Of a DNA stretch of 64,000 nucleotides, positions 11,555 to 25,000 are shown in pieces; position 1 is the stretch's first letter, and each line of letters opens with the position of its first letter. The translations under genes were made by a program, and so were the position numbers. The notes under the pieces are model-generated. The model saw only the letters and a program-made list of their open reading frames with translations, did not search any database and was not told the origin of the DNA. The stretch comes from Pomacea canaliculata. Its lineage: Eukaryota > Mollusca > Gastropoda > Architaenioglossa > Ampullariidae. The stretch lies in assembly GCF_003073045.1 (NCBI RefSeq), contig NC_037593.1, positions 9,539,525 through 9,603,524 on the forward strand. Direction: 5' to 3'.

Positions 11555-14399
11555 TTAGTTCTTGTCAAGCGGCATTTTAAAATACACAGGAAACATTTCA
11601 ATGTTTGTTTTACTCCAGCTGTACAGTTTCTTTTCATAAGGATTGTAATCTAGCATGACACTGTTTGCCTGTGCTGTGGAGTTGTAATCAACAGCATTCG
11701 GGAAACTTATTTTGGCGCTTTCATACACAGTCTCCTGCTGAGTGTTTGTGTCATATATGTATCGTATGAAAGTTGGTGTGTCTGTGTGCGAGTTTGTTGC
11801 ATACAATACACCACATATCATGAAGGTGTTACCGACAAGTTGCTTTGGAAAGCTTGTCATCCATGTCTTTTCAATAGATAGGGTGCGGGGATTTAATTTG
11901 CTGATGATCATTTTCCCCACAGCTTCTTTTGTAGTGTAGACCACCCAAAGACCTGTGAACAAAGGTCTTAATTAGTACAAACTTGAACTTTGTAATTAAT
12001 ACTCCTTGAAATCATTATGTTTGGGTTCTGTTGTAAATTAGCCTTATTTTAATCATAAAGCAATGATTAATTAAAGTCAACAATCCTTTGTCAATAGCAA
12101 AGGAATGGGCAGTTCACTAAATCATCTAAAAGAAAAGATGAAAATTATGCATATCATCATTGTGTATTTCACAAATTTTGATGCAGAGCATTTTAGAATA
12201 TAAATGGCACAACTTGATTCTAGTCTAGTAATTTGTATTCACCGGCTGGTTATCAGGCATTTCCTAAGTAGATTTTTGTGTTCTGCATTATGCTATTCTG
12301 AAGTGCAGAGTGTAATCAAGTAACAAAAGTTTGAAAAGCTGCAGTCAGTGCTAATGCAGTTGTTTGAATTAAGTCATCTGGTTATGTTTGCTTTTGCAGT
12401 TCGAGCAGTGATTAATTGATCTGCTACAAGTCATAACAGTGTAAAAGATGTTGCACTTTTCATAACAATGGAAAACTACATAATCTGCAGCTTTCCCCCA
12501 ATCTCTCTAACGGCTGGTCCCATGAAGGTTCAGGGTTTTGTTAAGAACAAAGTTTCCCCAGCGGTTATTGACCAGCTATTTACATCAGTATTGCATAATT
12601 AAACATACCCATTTCATCCACAGCCAGATCGATGTCGCTTTTGAGTCGAAACCGATAGGGGAAAGTGTTGCCAATGCCAGCAGAGGGTAGCTCTATTTCG
12701 GCAGCCGTCGAACCCCTTTTCAGGTTGTATTTTAAAATGGATCGAGTCCCAGCTTTGTGACAGTACAGGGATCGGCGGTACACAACATGTCCTGTGCCCT
12801 CACAGTAAAACGGTAGGGAGTACTGCCTGCACAGACAACATTATTTTTAGGTTGCTAGTATTTTCCATCCTCTAGATACGTGGCATACAAACATCGCCAT
12901 GCACATGAAATTAACATCACTGACGTCAGGGTTGTACGTGACCATTCTAAGTTTTGCTTTGTGATTAAATAAAGTCAAATGGTTTACACACCTGGAAACC
13001 AGGTGATAGCGAAGATCCAGTTCGGAGTCATACTGAAGCAGCTGATCGGAGGTGTCTCCTCCTGTCATGACCCACAGACGTTCTTGGCTAGCCGTTGGAT
13101 CACGCATCACCACACCATTCTCCCACTGCACGGACAACTTTTCACCAGTCCCAATAGCAGAAATGATGCGAGGGCACTCGTCTGAAAGTACAGGTCAAAA
13201 TTGTTGACCAGTTATGTTTTAATAACGTATGATATGCGCGTGAATGTAAAACCCGCAGCATCTAAAGGGGAACTCGCACAATACTTTAAACATCGAGGCA
13301 AGAGCTAGTTGTAGGAACTCACATCACCTACAATCAACGATTTCATCGAACTTCGATTGACATTCTCAGAAGTTCTTAAACCCTGATTCATTGAACTTTT
13401 ACCCCCAGTCGTCCGACTTTAAGCAGTCGACTGTTATCTTGGAGGATGCAGCAAATCACCCGACCGTGTAAATAGCTCCCACGTACAGAGAAGAACAATG
13501 TGGCTGAAACAAGATCCGAACCTACAACACAAGATTCTGCTGCTTTGGCGGCGAGTAACTGCTGCACCACCCAGCCTCCTCAAGAAAATAAAAAAGACTG
13601 GTGCAAACGAACAAAAAGTTTTACCTATTTTCTTCTCGCTTTTGATTTCCTCCGAGCTTTTTTCCTTCTGTCTTCTGATGTCACTGTAGAACATCTTGCG
13701 CATGACTAGCATGGTTTGGTTGACCTGAATCAGCTGCGAGGTGGTGCGGGCGTAAAGGTCGATGGTGTTCTGGATGCTGTCCCTGGCCACGCCGGCCAGC
13801 CGGTCCACGGCATGGATGAGTTTCGTCAACTCGGCGTTTTGTGTCAGGATGAGGGTCTTCATGAAATTGTACTGGTTGCGGAACGCCGCCGCCACGCTCT
13901 CCCGGAACGCCGCCGGCTGCGACTCCAGTCTCCCCAGGGCCTCCAGATCGCTCCGAAGGGTCGCGTCGGCGCGATTCAGCATCGCCGTGATGTTGGCCAT
14001 GGCCACGGCGCCCACACCCAGGTTTTGCTGAATATCCTTCAGCACGTTAGAGGCGTTCAGAAAGCTGGCCGGCAGCAAGGGAGCTTGGCCGGGAAACTCC
14101 ATCCCGTTCCAGTCCTGCGCAGCTTTTCCACCACCACCTCCTCCTCCCGGTCTGTGTGCAGAATATTTTATCCTTTCTGTCGCATCGACGTTGGCGGCGT
14201 TGACGGTGGCGGTTTTGGCGTATACTTGCACGTGAGACGACTCACCTTCGCACACGGCGCGAACGGAATTTTTTTCGAGGTCAATATCGTATTCGCATCG
14301 GTCGCTTTTGAAGTGATTCGTCCCAGACCCGACCGTAGGTCTGAATGTGAGGAAGGAAGTGACAAAAAGTAAGTTGCACAGCCACTGGTGTCGGTCCAT
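11555..14399 (-). CDS. Secreted olfactomedin-domain protein (noelin/gliomedin/myocilin-like)
   Basis: Four exons on the minus strand (14399-13625, 13181-12992, 12826-12609, 11952-11555) join in phase to 526 residues. A hydrophobic N-terminus (WLCNLLFVTSFLTF) looks like a signal peptide. Residues about 150-250 are helical and heptad-like, fitting a coiled coil that would multimerise the protein. A run of seven glycines sits near residue 88. The olfactomedin domain starts at Cys261 (DECPRIISAI) and runs to the C-terminus, with GTGHVVYRRSLYC, DIDLAVDEMGLWVVYTT, ICGVLYATNS and DYNPYEKKLYSWS. Cys261 and Cys441 occupy the positions of the conserved olfactomedin disulphide. NxS/T sites (for example NASN, NITA, NQTM) fit secretion. 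The family acts extracellularly in adhesion and signalling; this member's partner cannot be told. Exon 1 is far more GC-rich than its surroundings. Confidence 0.88.
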
Positions 14400-14567
14400 G
14401 GTGGAGGTTGTTGTTGTCCCGTCCCTGCCTGCTGCGGGAGTCAGGGAATCGGTAGGTCGTAGGAAGAATAAGTGAAGCTATAATGTATGACCACCGCTTG
14501 CTGGCTGCAACTCTGGCATGTGGCCAACGGTTATCATCGATTATAGAGAGAGAAATGGGAGAGAGGG

Positions 14568-14603
14568 ACGCACACACGCAAGTGCGCGAGCGCACACACA
14601 CAC
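14568..14603. repeat. Alternating purine-pyrimidine (CA/CG) tract
   Basis: A stretch of CACACA and GCGCGAGCGC alternation lies about 170 bases upstream of the olfactomedin start codon. Such tracts are simple repeats and can adopt Z-DNA; any promoter role is inference. Confidence 0.6.
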
Positions 14604-15084
14604 TGGGAGGTGGTCGAGACAGCAAGACTCCAGGCCTATAGTAGAATGCCAGCCCTGATCCCTGCTAAAATTGTTTTGGGGTTCTTGGTGGTTTTTTTTT
14701 TTTTTTTTTGTCTCATGAGGTTGTACGACCGTTTGCTTACATTTCGATCAGGGCTCGCCGGTTACATTGTGTGCGCTGAGGCTAATGCAGGGTGGGTGGG
14801 TTGGTGGGTGGAACACAACTCAGCTGCCTTTGCACGAGAGAGAATGGTGATGGTGCAGGCGACTAGAGAGGTAATGGCAGCAACGAGCTATTATTACTAC
14901 AGAGCTGGATTTCAAGAACGGCCGTGTCTCCCCTGCCCTTTGTGTGGCCCGGTCTCCGATATTACCCTTCGACTAGCGACTAGTATCAGGGGAAGGAGGT
15001 GCATGAACGTATAAGCATCTTTTGTAAACTTCTTATATGGAAAGCAAGTGTAAACGCTTGTTCTACCTCTCTACCATGGTTTTG

Positions 15085-15277
15085 TGGGTGGTCTGGTGGC
15101 ACAACGGTTACTGCCTGTCACCACTACAGTGAGGATTGGCTGTCCTGGGTTCAGATCTCATCTAGGGTACGGGGTCTTTCTCCTCAAGTGAAGTGGTATC
15201 TGATTACAGTCACTGCCTTGCCATGATGTAGCCTAAGCTGCTGGCATGGCGTAAAACATCAATCTTCCCCTCCACCA
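15085..15277 (+). mobile_element. tRNA-derived SINE, copy 1
   Basis: The head resembles a tRNA gene with internal pol III boxes: A-box-like TGGCACAACGG at 15097-15107 and B-box-like GGTTCAGATCT at 15148-15158. The same arrangement recurs at 36053-36246. Shared blocks include CTGTCA, TTGGCTGTCCTGGGTTC, CTGCCTTGCC and a CTTCCCCTCC-type tail. It does not fold as an intact tRNA. Confidence 0.75.
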
Positions 15278-15989
15278 TCATTTCACCTAATCTTTTGTGT
15301 CTACATTCCAAGCATAAAAATGCAATTTATTTTCTAAGGATAAAATATGAGAAGTTTATGATTGTGCTGACTGGCAATATTCATGTATATTTTCACCAGT
15401 AAAACTGCTTGTAAAATTTAGAGGGGAAAGTGGTTTCTGTATTCATTGATAACATGCCTCCTAACCCACAAGACAGCTGCAGGCATGGGTGTCACATTCA
15501 ATCCACACAGTTTCACCTTCTTTCCTTAGGCTTAAAGTAAAGAACTACAGCATGGCAAAATTGAGGTAGAACTTTATCGACCCTTCACCACTTTGCAGGT
15601 CTATCATGTTGTTGCACTGTTGGTCTATGCGCCAGGGAAAATGCTGAACTACATGATGTTTGCAATTCCTTTCTGTACACCGAAGGTCCGTATGGTTTAA
15701 TGGAAATTTTATGTATAAAAACACAAACACTCCAGCAATGCAAATCTGGTGTCAATCACCCTCTGTAGTCCCTTCATTCAGTCATGCTGCACAACCTCAG
15801 ATGAATGTCATTGGTGTGTGATGTAGGTGCACACATGAATATCCTTGATGCAAGTTATTTGGTATATATATACACATACGTTTGTCACTTGCCCATAATG
15901 TTTTTCTTTTTTTTTTCTTTAAACACTGCACCTTGCGATAAACTTGATTTCTGTTTTTATTTCTAACTTTACTATTGTGACTAGAGCCC

Positions 15990-16050
15990 CTTCCCATGTT
16001 CAAATTGCCCACTGGGACGAATAAAGTTGGTCAATGTCATTGTCTCATCC
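15990..16050. repeat. Retroposon-tail-like repeat
   Basis: The block TTGCCCACTGGGACGAATAA followed by AGTTGGTCAATGTCATT matches, in reverse complement, a block at 27430-27475. A third, more divergent block lies at 16191-16225. Such ends with AATAAAGTT are typical of non-LTR element 3' termini; the family is not identified. Confidence 0.5.
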
Positions 16051-17421
16051 GTTGTTTAGTCTGATATGCAGTCAGCATATGAAGAACCATTTTTAATACA
16101 GCAGAATATTTGCAGACTTACTGCAGATGTTGCTAGGCATTTGTAATCATTGCTGTAAATGATATATAATAAAATAAATGAAGATAAATGACAAATAACC
16201 AATTTTATCAATTCCAATTGGAAGTGTGCTTAGCTACAAGAAAGAAAAAAAAAACACGAAGAGAAAAGAAATAAAAAAAGTGCTAGTTACAAATAGGAAT
16301 AAGGCAAGTGGAGCACAACAGCAAAACATATAAGCATCTTAGGTCTAAAATCATTCTTTTGATGCACCTGCAATCTGACACACCCACACAACTATTCCGG
16401 TATGGACATCCCAACCACACACAAAGTGATTTTATCCATTTTATTTATTCACAGTGCAAAATGCATGCAAAAAACAGGAAACAGGTTGTTAGTTGCATTA
16501 TGCAATATATTTTTCATCTGGCACAAATTAGAAAGCCACAAAGCTGACCTTTCTTTTAGGATTGTGACTTCTTGCAAGTTTTTGAAAAATTTATGCATGG
16601 TGACTTCTTATAAAAAAAATCTCATCATAGTCTGCACATTAAAAACAATGTAACAATAAGTTGCCAGATATTCAGTCTCTCTTGCAGTAAGATATGGAGG
16701 TGTTGAAGCCTTTGTGAGCTCTTTCTTTCTGTCATGTTTTGTTTTGGGGTGGAGGTAGGGAAGTCAGATGTGTACAGCACCTGCACCTATTCATTCATCA
16801 GGCACCCTGGAGTTTGTCTCTAAGCAAAGGAAACATACTGAGATTAAAATAAAAAACTCTCACCAATCATGCTCAGCAAACCACAATTCCAAAGGAGCAA
16901 ACCGTGTAATACTATTCAACAGCTATATAAATACAGGTATTTAGATTTTCGTAAAGTTAAAATGATTACCTGCCACTCTTGTCACCCCTCTCAAATCAGC
17001 CTGCAGGACAAAAGATAGTGGAAAATGGGATCAAAGGAACTTTTAGTTGTCAAAGCCAAGAGATTAGCAAGTGGGTGTCATCCAGCTGAATGTGTTTGCC
17101 CCGTATCCACTATAGTAGGCAGGAAGATAAGAAGGTTAAAACTTCACAAGTCTTTTGCCTCATAAGTTGTTTGTAGATTGGCTGTAGCAAATCTTAGTCA
17201 GGGTCTCATATTGAAGAAAGATATAACAACACAAAATCTAAACAAACATCTTTAACATTTTGCTTTACCTCATTCAATCAGTCCCATCTCTAAATCCACT
17301 TCTATTCCCCTTTAAAGTCTCACCCAGTTGGAGGTGTTATAGCCAATCAATTTCCTCTTTTGCGTTGCATTTATTTTATTACAAGGAATCCTGAATCCTC
17401 TTATGATGACACTTGTTCCAA

Positions 17422-17567
17422 TCACTGCACAGCTGCTTCATGTTCAGGCAAGCAGCGGAGACGTTCCTTTACGGTGTTCTGTGATGTTGGTGATGGACTC
17501 CTATCTTTCTCTCTGGATGCAGCTCGAATGTCATTGTCTGTCTCAAAGATGCTGGTTGCCTCAATGA
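17422..17567 (-). CDS. Orphan possible terminal coding exon
   Basis: On the minus strand an acceptor-like TTTTTAG precedes an open stretch ending in TGA at 17424-17422. Read with one base from an upstream exon it encodes a charged, low-hydrophobicity C-terminus containing EATSIFETDNDIRAASREKD and ERLRCLPEHEAAVQ. The composition looks more protein-like than nearby frames. I do not recognise the family, and no upstream exon could be placed between here and CUEDC1. It may be a terminal exon of an unplaced gene, a pseudogene piece, or chance. Confidence 0.25.
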
Positions 17568-20500
17568 CTAAAAACATTAACATGAAAAGTACATGTTTCA
17601 GGAAGATAAAAGACAAAATCAAAGTTTAGATGTTTTACCTGTGTAAAATTTTCCATTCTGAAGAAATTTATTGTACTGCTTTTATTTTAAAGAATTCTTT
17701 AGAAAGCCTTTTTAGGCTCAGTCAACAAAAACTGAAACAAGGAAAGTTTGCTACAGATACAGGTGAACAGACAACACAATAGCACAAGCATGCACAGTGA
17801 CAAATGAACTTGTGCTAAAGTTTAGAAGAAATTATGGTGAAAAAAAAAATCCTGTCAAATCCTTCAAATGTGGCAGTCATAATCTACGTAACTCCCACAG
17901 TCTGGGAGACCGGTTTAAGATGACGTGGTAGAACCATTGTGTATTTTGTGTGAGCATACACACATACGCATCTTGCTTTGGGGGGAACCAGCGCATGTAA
18001 ATATAATACTCAAACCAAAAATGCAAGGCTGGGCATCACACTTCCCTTTAAGTGTGAAGAAATTCAAATGTTATATAAAGAAGCTAAAATTCATTTCATT
18101 TTGCATGTTGTTTCTAGTTTCATAGTACCGGATGTTTGCAATGAGGTTAATCCAAAAGCACTTTACTAAATACATCCGTACAGGCCCGTTCTTAGCCCCC
18201 ACGAGGCCGGAGGCATAGGACGTGCAGGAACCTTAATGCCACGATTTTAGTTGAGATCTAAAGGCATTTTCTACTACCATGCCTCATCTGCCTGCCCCTA
18301 AGCACGGCCTTGCATCTGTAAATGCTTAGCTAACGTGAATGCAAATTTCATGAATTCTTAGTATCTTCATATAATTGTCCACCTGAAAGTAGTTTAGTCT
18401 AATATGTATGACACTATTCTTATTATATCTAGTTTTCATCAGCTTTATGTGTAATGGGTGTATCTTTTATGCAACAAAATGCCACATGTAAAGCCTTGAA
18501 AGGGTGGTGATGTTTTTATCAACAGTTTCACTAGTCTATAGAATGTGCTTTGTCTTTGTTTATTTAGCTGGAGGAGATGACTAATACTGGAGAATTCCAT
18601 TTAAGAATTTTTGAATTTGTTACAACATGGATCTAGAAAACACAACACTGAAAAACATATGTATACTGACATACAAAATCAATGTGCTTGTATGGCTGGT
18701 GTCATGGAATGTCATACTACAATGTGAGAAAACAGAACTCACAGAAATGGACAATGTATGGCTGACATCAAACATCAATAGTTATGTGCTATTCATAATC
18801 CATTGAAATGTTTACAGACACTTTATGCGACAATAAAATATTGTTATTTGGGCAAATTGAAGGAAATGCTCATAAATACACTGATAACAAAGTGTGGGAA
18901 AAAAAAGCTGTCCTGCATAAGGAAAGGTGCAATATTTGTTGGAAGTAACGCCATTAACGTTTTTGGTGAATGTTGTCCAAACTGGATTCAATTCACTTTT
19001 CAACACAAGTCAATCACCATTTATCTAGTCTTTATTAAACAGCGCGATGTTAACTTTTTAAACACTAATTTTCTTGCCTCAAAAAATCGTACCAGTATAA
19101 ATGGCTTCTTAATTTTTTAAATCTTCCATATTTTGCTTTGTTGGTCTGATTAAAGATAAGAACCCAATAAAAAGAAAAAGTCTTGTGAATGCTTGTGGTC
19201 GTTATCGTTTGAAAACTGTGATCGAAGGCCACGTGCACAGCTGCAGTGCTGGATCAACCTTTATTTCTATAGTTTTCGCAACACAGTTCTCTGGATACAC
19301 AACATATCTTTAAACATGAGTTGGTTGATGCTGATATTTAAAACGGATTGTGAGTGAAATTAAAAATAATGTTATTAGGGCCCCCTCATTTGAACATGAA
19401 ATAAATATACCATTTGGCACAATGTCTACAAATCCAAGCACCACGAAAAATGTACACAGCAACGATGAAGCAGGTAGCATGCACTTTAATAACATCCAGT
19501 TACTGTACTCGTACTATTAATACTAATGTTACAGGTCTTCGCCTGGACAACTGTGCTCGGTGCCTGTGAAAGTGATGAAGGGGCACAGCCCATGACCCAC
19601 TCGTGCCAGTGCCACACTCGACACAAACATTGATTAGTTCGCATCAACAATTCTTCATGGCATCAGACAGCCGACGATGTTACTTCTTGAAGATTATGCT
19701 CATCCAATCACTGAATTAGAGCTGCAACATGTGCATAAACAAAGGCGTGCAACACGTAAACTAAATGTAACATGGAGCTCACTCCATTCTTACACACTTC
19801 AATTTGACGACGACAGTCGGCTTCAATGACAAAAATCTGTTAATTTTGCAAAAAAGTTGTTTATCAAATGAAAATAAAAAAGCGATATGCATGAATCGAC
19901 ACAGCTGTTTAAATATCATACGCACGATTAACAACAATCTTGACTGTAGGTCAGTTGAGTTTTACAAACATCTGACACAAAACTTTCAGAACCGTCGCTT
20001 TCTGCGGTAATATTACGAATCTGAAAGGGATCAGGAAGACAAAATTAATAAACTGTTAGTTTTAAAATTACTTTTAACAGCAGTGAAATATTTTATTGAG
20101 GACAATGTTGGGGTTTTATCTTCAAACCGAAAAGTCTTATCATGCTTGCTGGTGGAATTTCTCCGATCCGACTTTTGCAACCACTTTGCAAGAGGCCGTG
20201 TAGGAGCGGATACTCGCGCACGCTCATTCATGCTCAGCAAGAAAAACCGAGTGCAGCAAGATAAAGATGCTGAGGTAACAGGTACTAAACCAGCTCTCAT
20301 TTCTACGCTTTTAGACCAAACAGTTTTTAAAAAATAGTATGTCTAGCAATCGACAGAAGGTAATTACAGTGCGGAGTGATCATTATGTCGGGGTAGGGTG
20401 GGGGTGTGTTAGTGGGTGAGAAGAGGCGGCATCAAAATTATTATCAATTACAGCAACAATTCTTGTGTGCAGCGAATGGACAGTCGGAAATATGTTTAGG

Positions 20501-22043
20501 AATAGATGCAGATGATTTTCGTGAGGTAATATATTTTCGGTGCTGATTTTCCCCCCTGTTTAGGATAAGCATTTGGCTGAATATCTGAACAGTCAGTGGG
20601 ACTGAGCCTCGCGTTCGGCGCTTCTCTCTGTTGTCATACTACTGCTAGTACCAATTTCTCCAGTGCATTTCCAAGGCACCTTAGTGTTTGCTTGAGTTTT
20701 AGATTATTGATCTGTATTAATCGCTTAATCTTTATTAATATGCACCAGATATCATGTTTCACAGCATTCGAGCGTACGATTAAGCAGTAACAGTGTTGTA
20801 TTTACATAAAATATTTATGATAAATACACAAAAATTACAGCATATTTTGAAAGTTTTATGAGATGTTTCATTATGTTACATTAGTTTTTACAGCTTCACC
20901 AATTGATAGCCTCCTTAGATTCCAGAACAGTAGTGTCTGGGGTTCCCTTAAGAGAGTGTGTGTGTGCATTTGTCTGAAAAGGCAAGAACATCAAGTATGA
21001 CAAATACATATTTTTCTATGATATGTGAAAATACAGATAATAGAAATATCATACATACCTGTTGTTTAAGTGTTTAACAGCATTTTTCACCCTGTTCAAT
21101 TTTTGTCTTTTTAAAAAAAATTATGAACTGTTCAACACCAGTGGTATTATCGCTCGTCATCTTTCATAAGTACATATTATTACATCATTCAGCTCAGTAT
21201 TTTTAATTGTTGAGAATGGGGGATGATTTTAGTAGCTGATTTTAAAAAAATATATATTTTACTGTTTGAAGTGATCATCATGGTGATGTTCATTAAAACT
21301 GATGCCTCAATACACTAAGATTTAGAAAAAAAAAGCTATAATAAATATAACACAAATTTCTGACACAGAAGGTTGAGATAAATTCTTATAAGATATTTGA
21401 GAACAAAGTATAGAAAGAGGATGAATCATAAATAAAAAATCATGAACTCATTTGTTGTCTTTTTTTCTTTTTACTTATTTGGCATTTTTAAACAAAGTTA
21501 ATCTCGAATACTTATTTCCATGACTGGTGACTGTAGAATAGTTTAATGAGAAGTAATATGGTCCAGCTTTACTATCTGGTCTTTTCTTTGATGTAAACAT
21601 TATATAGATTTTTTTTCTTCTCAACAGAACCAGATGGAACAAGCTGAAGAAGTTTTGCATCTTTGGTTTTATATCAGCTTTAGACCTAGTAGCAGCTTCG
21701 GTTTAAAATTCTTTGTGCAGTTCTTGGTGTAAAGCATTTTTGCTGGAGTTGAAAATGTTCACATACATCTTTATGCTGTATCATGTCCATCTTGTGTGTA
21801 TACAAGTTGCTGTTGCAAATAAGTGATGCCTATATTTCCAGAAGGCATGGATGGTGCTGTGTGTCTTCTTGTCACTGGTGGTGATGTTTTTTGGACTTTT
21901 TAGAAAAGAAAAGTTTGATAAAGATGCTGCTTGTACAAACAATAGATTTACTTCTAGTCAGCTGTGTTATTAGCAAAAGCATTGATAGTTAATCAGAAAA
22001 TTGTTTGTATAAATAAAATACGCTGTCGTGAGAAACTTCCGTC
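17568..22043. other. Intergenic region and probable CUEDC1 promoter
   Basis: No exon is supported on either strand. CpG dinucleotides become noticeably more frequent from about 19500 to 20650 than in flanking DNA, which makes that stretch a candidate promoter and 5' non-coding exon for CUEDC1. The sequence immediately before 22044 is 5' UTR. No specific promoter element was identified. Confidence 0.35.
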
Positions 22044-25000
22044 ATGGCAGACACAGACAGAATAAACTCAGACTGTGGTGGGGGTGCTGAAGCTACCAAC
22101 CATGGACATAACACCCACCGATCAGAAGCATCTGAAAATTTATCATTGTCACCCTCATCAGCATCGTCCACTGGGCCAATGAGACAGCTGGAGTTCAACC
22201 AGGCTATGAATGATTTTCAAAATATGTTTCCTGGCATGGACACGGAGGTTATTGAGGCAGTGTTACGAGCAAACAATGGCATTGTTGATGCTACAATTGA
22301 TCAGCTTTTGACAATGAGCATTGACAATGGTGATGATGACTTACCAGATCACATTTTAATGTCTGTGCAAAGAGAAGTTGCTCTTGAAGCAGGAAATCAT
22401 GGAGTAAACAAGGTGAGAATTTATTTTTAATCTAATTTTGCTTAATCACTCTCCAATGTTTATATTTTATGATACTTTTCTTCTGGAGTTATTACATAAA
22501 TGTATATATATTTTTATAATGTGTATATGTTGCATACACAATAATATATATAAAAGAGAATTCTTTTTTTAACTTAAATATTAAGGTTTAATGTGCTTCA
22601 TATGACATGATAGAGATCTGAAGAACCATCAAAAAAAGGGGGAGGGAGACTTTTGAAATATGTTTTACAGAAGCATTTTTATTAAGTTCTGTCTTGTATC
22701 TGAATTACATTATACATTACTGCAACAACTTACATGGGTCTATTTTAGGTAGCAACAGTTTTGAATCACTTTCTCATTTATTTACATCAGTGCATATAGC
22801 ATTCTATGGGTTCTTGACTGTCATGCATATTAACTTCCTACCACATCATATTGGTTGGCACTAAAATAGAGTGTCCTGGGTTCAGATCTTGTCTCAGACA
22901 TGCTGTTCTTCCCTCTATTCAGCATCTGTTTACAGGGCCAACTATTTTGTGGGGTGTTGTTTTCATTCGGAGCATGTCATACAGTGGAATACCAATTCTT
23001 TGAGTTTGCTGCAGTATATACATATGTGGTTCTGCATTTTTTTATTTTCTTGTATGTTCAGAGTCCCTTCTCCCCTTTGGAAGATACTGCTTTTGAGGAA
23101 TCACCTCCTCCATACACAGAAGCCATCAAGTCATCTCATGTAATGAGTAGGAGCTCTGAAAGTCACTGTCGTCATGGACAGCAACGCCATTCTAGCCATA
23201 GGCTTCATCCTGGTTCTCCCACACGAAGCAGTCCACGTCATCACCCACACAAGCCTCGCTCACCAACCCCTGTAGATCTTGAACCTGATGCAGATTTTAT
23301 AAACAGCACTACAGAAAACAAGCGGATGTCAACATCATGGGACATCTCCAGTTCACCTAGCTCTCTTATCTTTTCTGACCACACAGATATCAGTAGGCTT
23401 GCTCAAGGGAGAGGAGATGCAAGGCATGCCTCAGCTGGACAAAAGAAAGATTTATCAGGTTCTACTGCTGCAAAAGTACAGCGTTGTGGTGTGAAAAGTT
23501 CTGGAAAACAAGTTATTCCAGTGGGCAAGGACTATCCTGGCACTGAAGAAACAGCAGGCTCAACAGGTAAAATTCATCCCCAATCACGCAAGGTGTCATG
23601 GAATACTGCATCTGTGCCAGTGAGATCTAAATCATTTGGAGTTTCAGATAGTAAAAGTTCCTGGGAAGGTAGACATCAGCCTGGCAACTCCAGATACAAA
23701 CCTTCTGTGAGAGGCAGTCCAGTCAAGTTACCTCCTTATCGCAACTGGAATCCCCCTTTACTTGGGACTTTGCCAGATGATTTTTTGCGCCTGACTCCTT
23801 GCCTTTTGGAAAGAATACCATTAGGGGGCCAGAAACCAGATGCTGATCATCGCAGAAACCTTTCATCGGGTTCAAACAGGTATTCTGTTACATTGGTTTG
23901 AAACTTTTTCTAATTCACCAATTGTTTCATTTAGAGAAAAGAAATAATAATAATAATGGGAGCACAGCAGCATCACAACCACGATAATCGCACCCTCTGC
24001 ACAGACCAATTATGATAAAGGAAAGATAACAGCCAGTGGACAGTGAGGTATGTATAGGGAAACTGAACAACATAAAGATGAGGTACAAAAGTAGAACATA
24101 AAGCAATGGATGAAGGTATGAAGGATGTAAATACTAAAAAAGTATAAGATGGAGTCATACATGATGGTTAGCATGACAGTATTGCCAGGGAGTTAAGAAT
24201 AGTAATTCAAGGATAGTACTTTGTGAACAGATAGTTTCTCAGTTATTGATCGTTTGTGAAGATGGTTGTAAATGTTCCTTACCACCTGGCATATATTAAT
24301 CCATTTTATGCTTAATGACTGATAAAGGCAGTCTTCAGGTGCTGTTTGGTCTTAGTAACTTAATGACATTGTACTCTTACAGTCAGTGGCAAGATTAGTG
24401 ATCAGATGCAGGTTACAGTCTCATAGTGTGCTCTATTGTTATGTGCACATTAAATATTGTATTAAACCTTCTGTCCTTTAGGGTGTAAACTGTAATAATT
24501 TGTAATGATTATGAAAATGTTGGCCATAAAAGTCATCTGACAGGAGTCTAAATCATCTGTTAGCAATATTGTATAGCGATACAGTTAACAATAGAAGGAT
24601 ATGATGCAAGAATACAATTTACACTAAAGCCACACATTTAGCCTCATTCAGTTACTAACCTGTTGCTGCCTTCAGTTCTGAAAGAGGTCAAGCCTATAAT
24701 GTCACAAATGCCTATGGGTATATCTAATTAGCCTTTTCCTTCTGTTTGGTTGCACCCTTGACAGTGTAAATGTGTCCGTTTACATTTTGTGCATTGTGAT
24801 GTTTTGTAATAGAAAGGTGATAGTCACTCAGATTTTAGGAAATAGATTATGAGCTCCCTGTCTTTTGAAAAAAAATTGCACACAGCAGACCTAAAAGAGT
24901 GCACATTCCCATGTCACTGTACAAGCGGCATCGGTCTTGCTGAGAAAAGCATACACTCATCTTTTAGCATAACAGATTGCTGTGGGTTTTGTGGCATCTC

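Larger units (their letters stand above)
14604..17421. other. Intergenic region with repeats, no gene seen
   Basis: No coding exon was supported here. It holds an 18-T run at 14692-14709, a tRNA-derived SINE at about 15085-15277 and two short retroposon-tail-like repeats near 16000 and 16200. The left end upstream of 14399 should carry the olfactomedin promoter. Confidence 0.55.

Noticed and set aside
13716..14372. Long plus-strand frame of 218 codons
   Set aside because: It is antisense to the GC-rich olfactomedin exon 1; low stop density explains it.
15085..15165. Functional tRNA gene at the SINE head
   Set aside because: Internal boxes are present but no full cloverleaf or anticodon arm could be drawn, and other copies show it is a SINE.
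20031..20337. Overlapping open frames on both strands near 20.1-20.3 kb
   Set aside because: No recognised domain; the CpG-richer composition fits a promoter or 5' UTR and reduces stop codons by itself.
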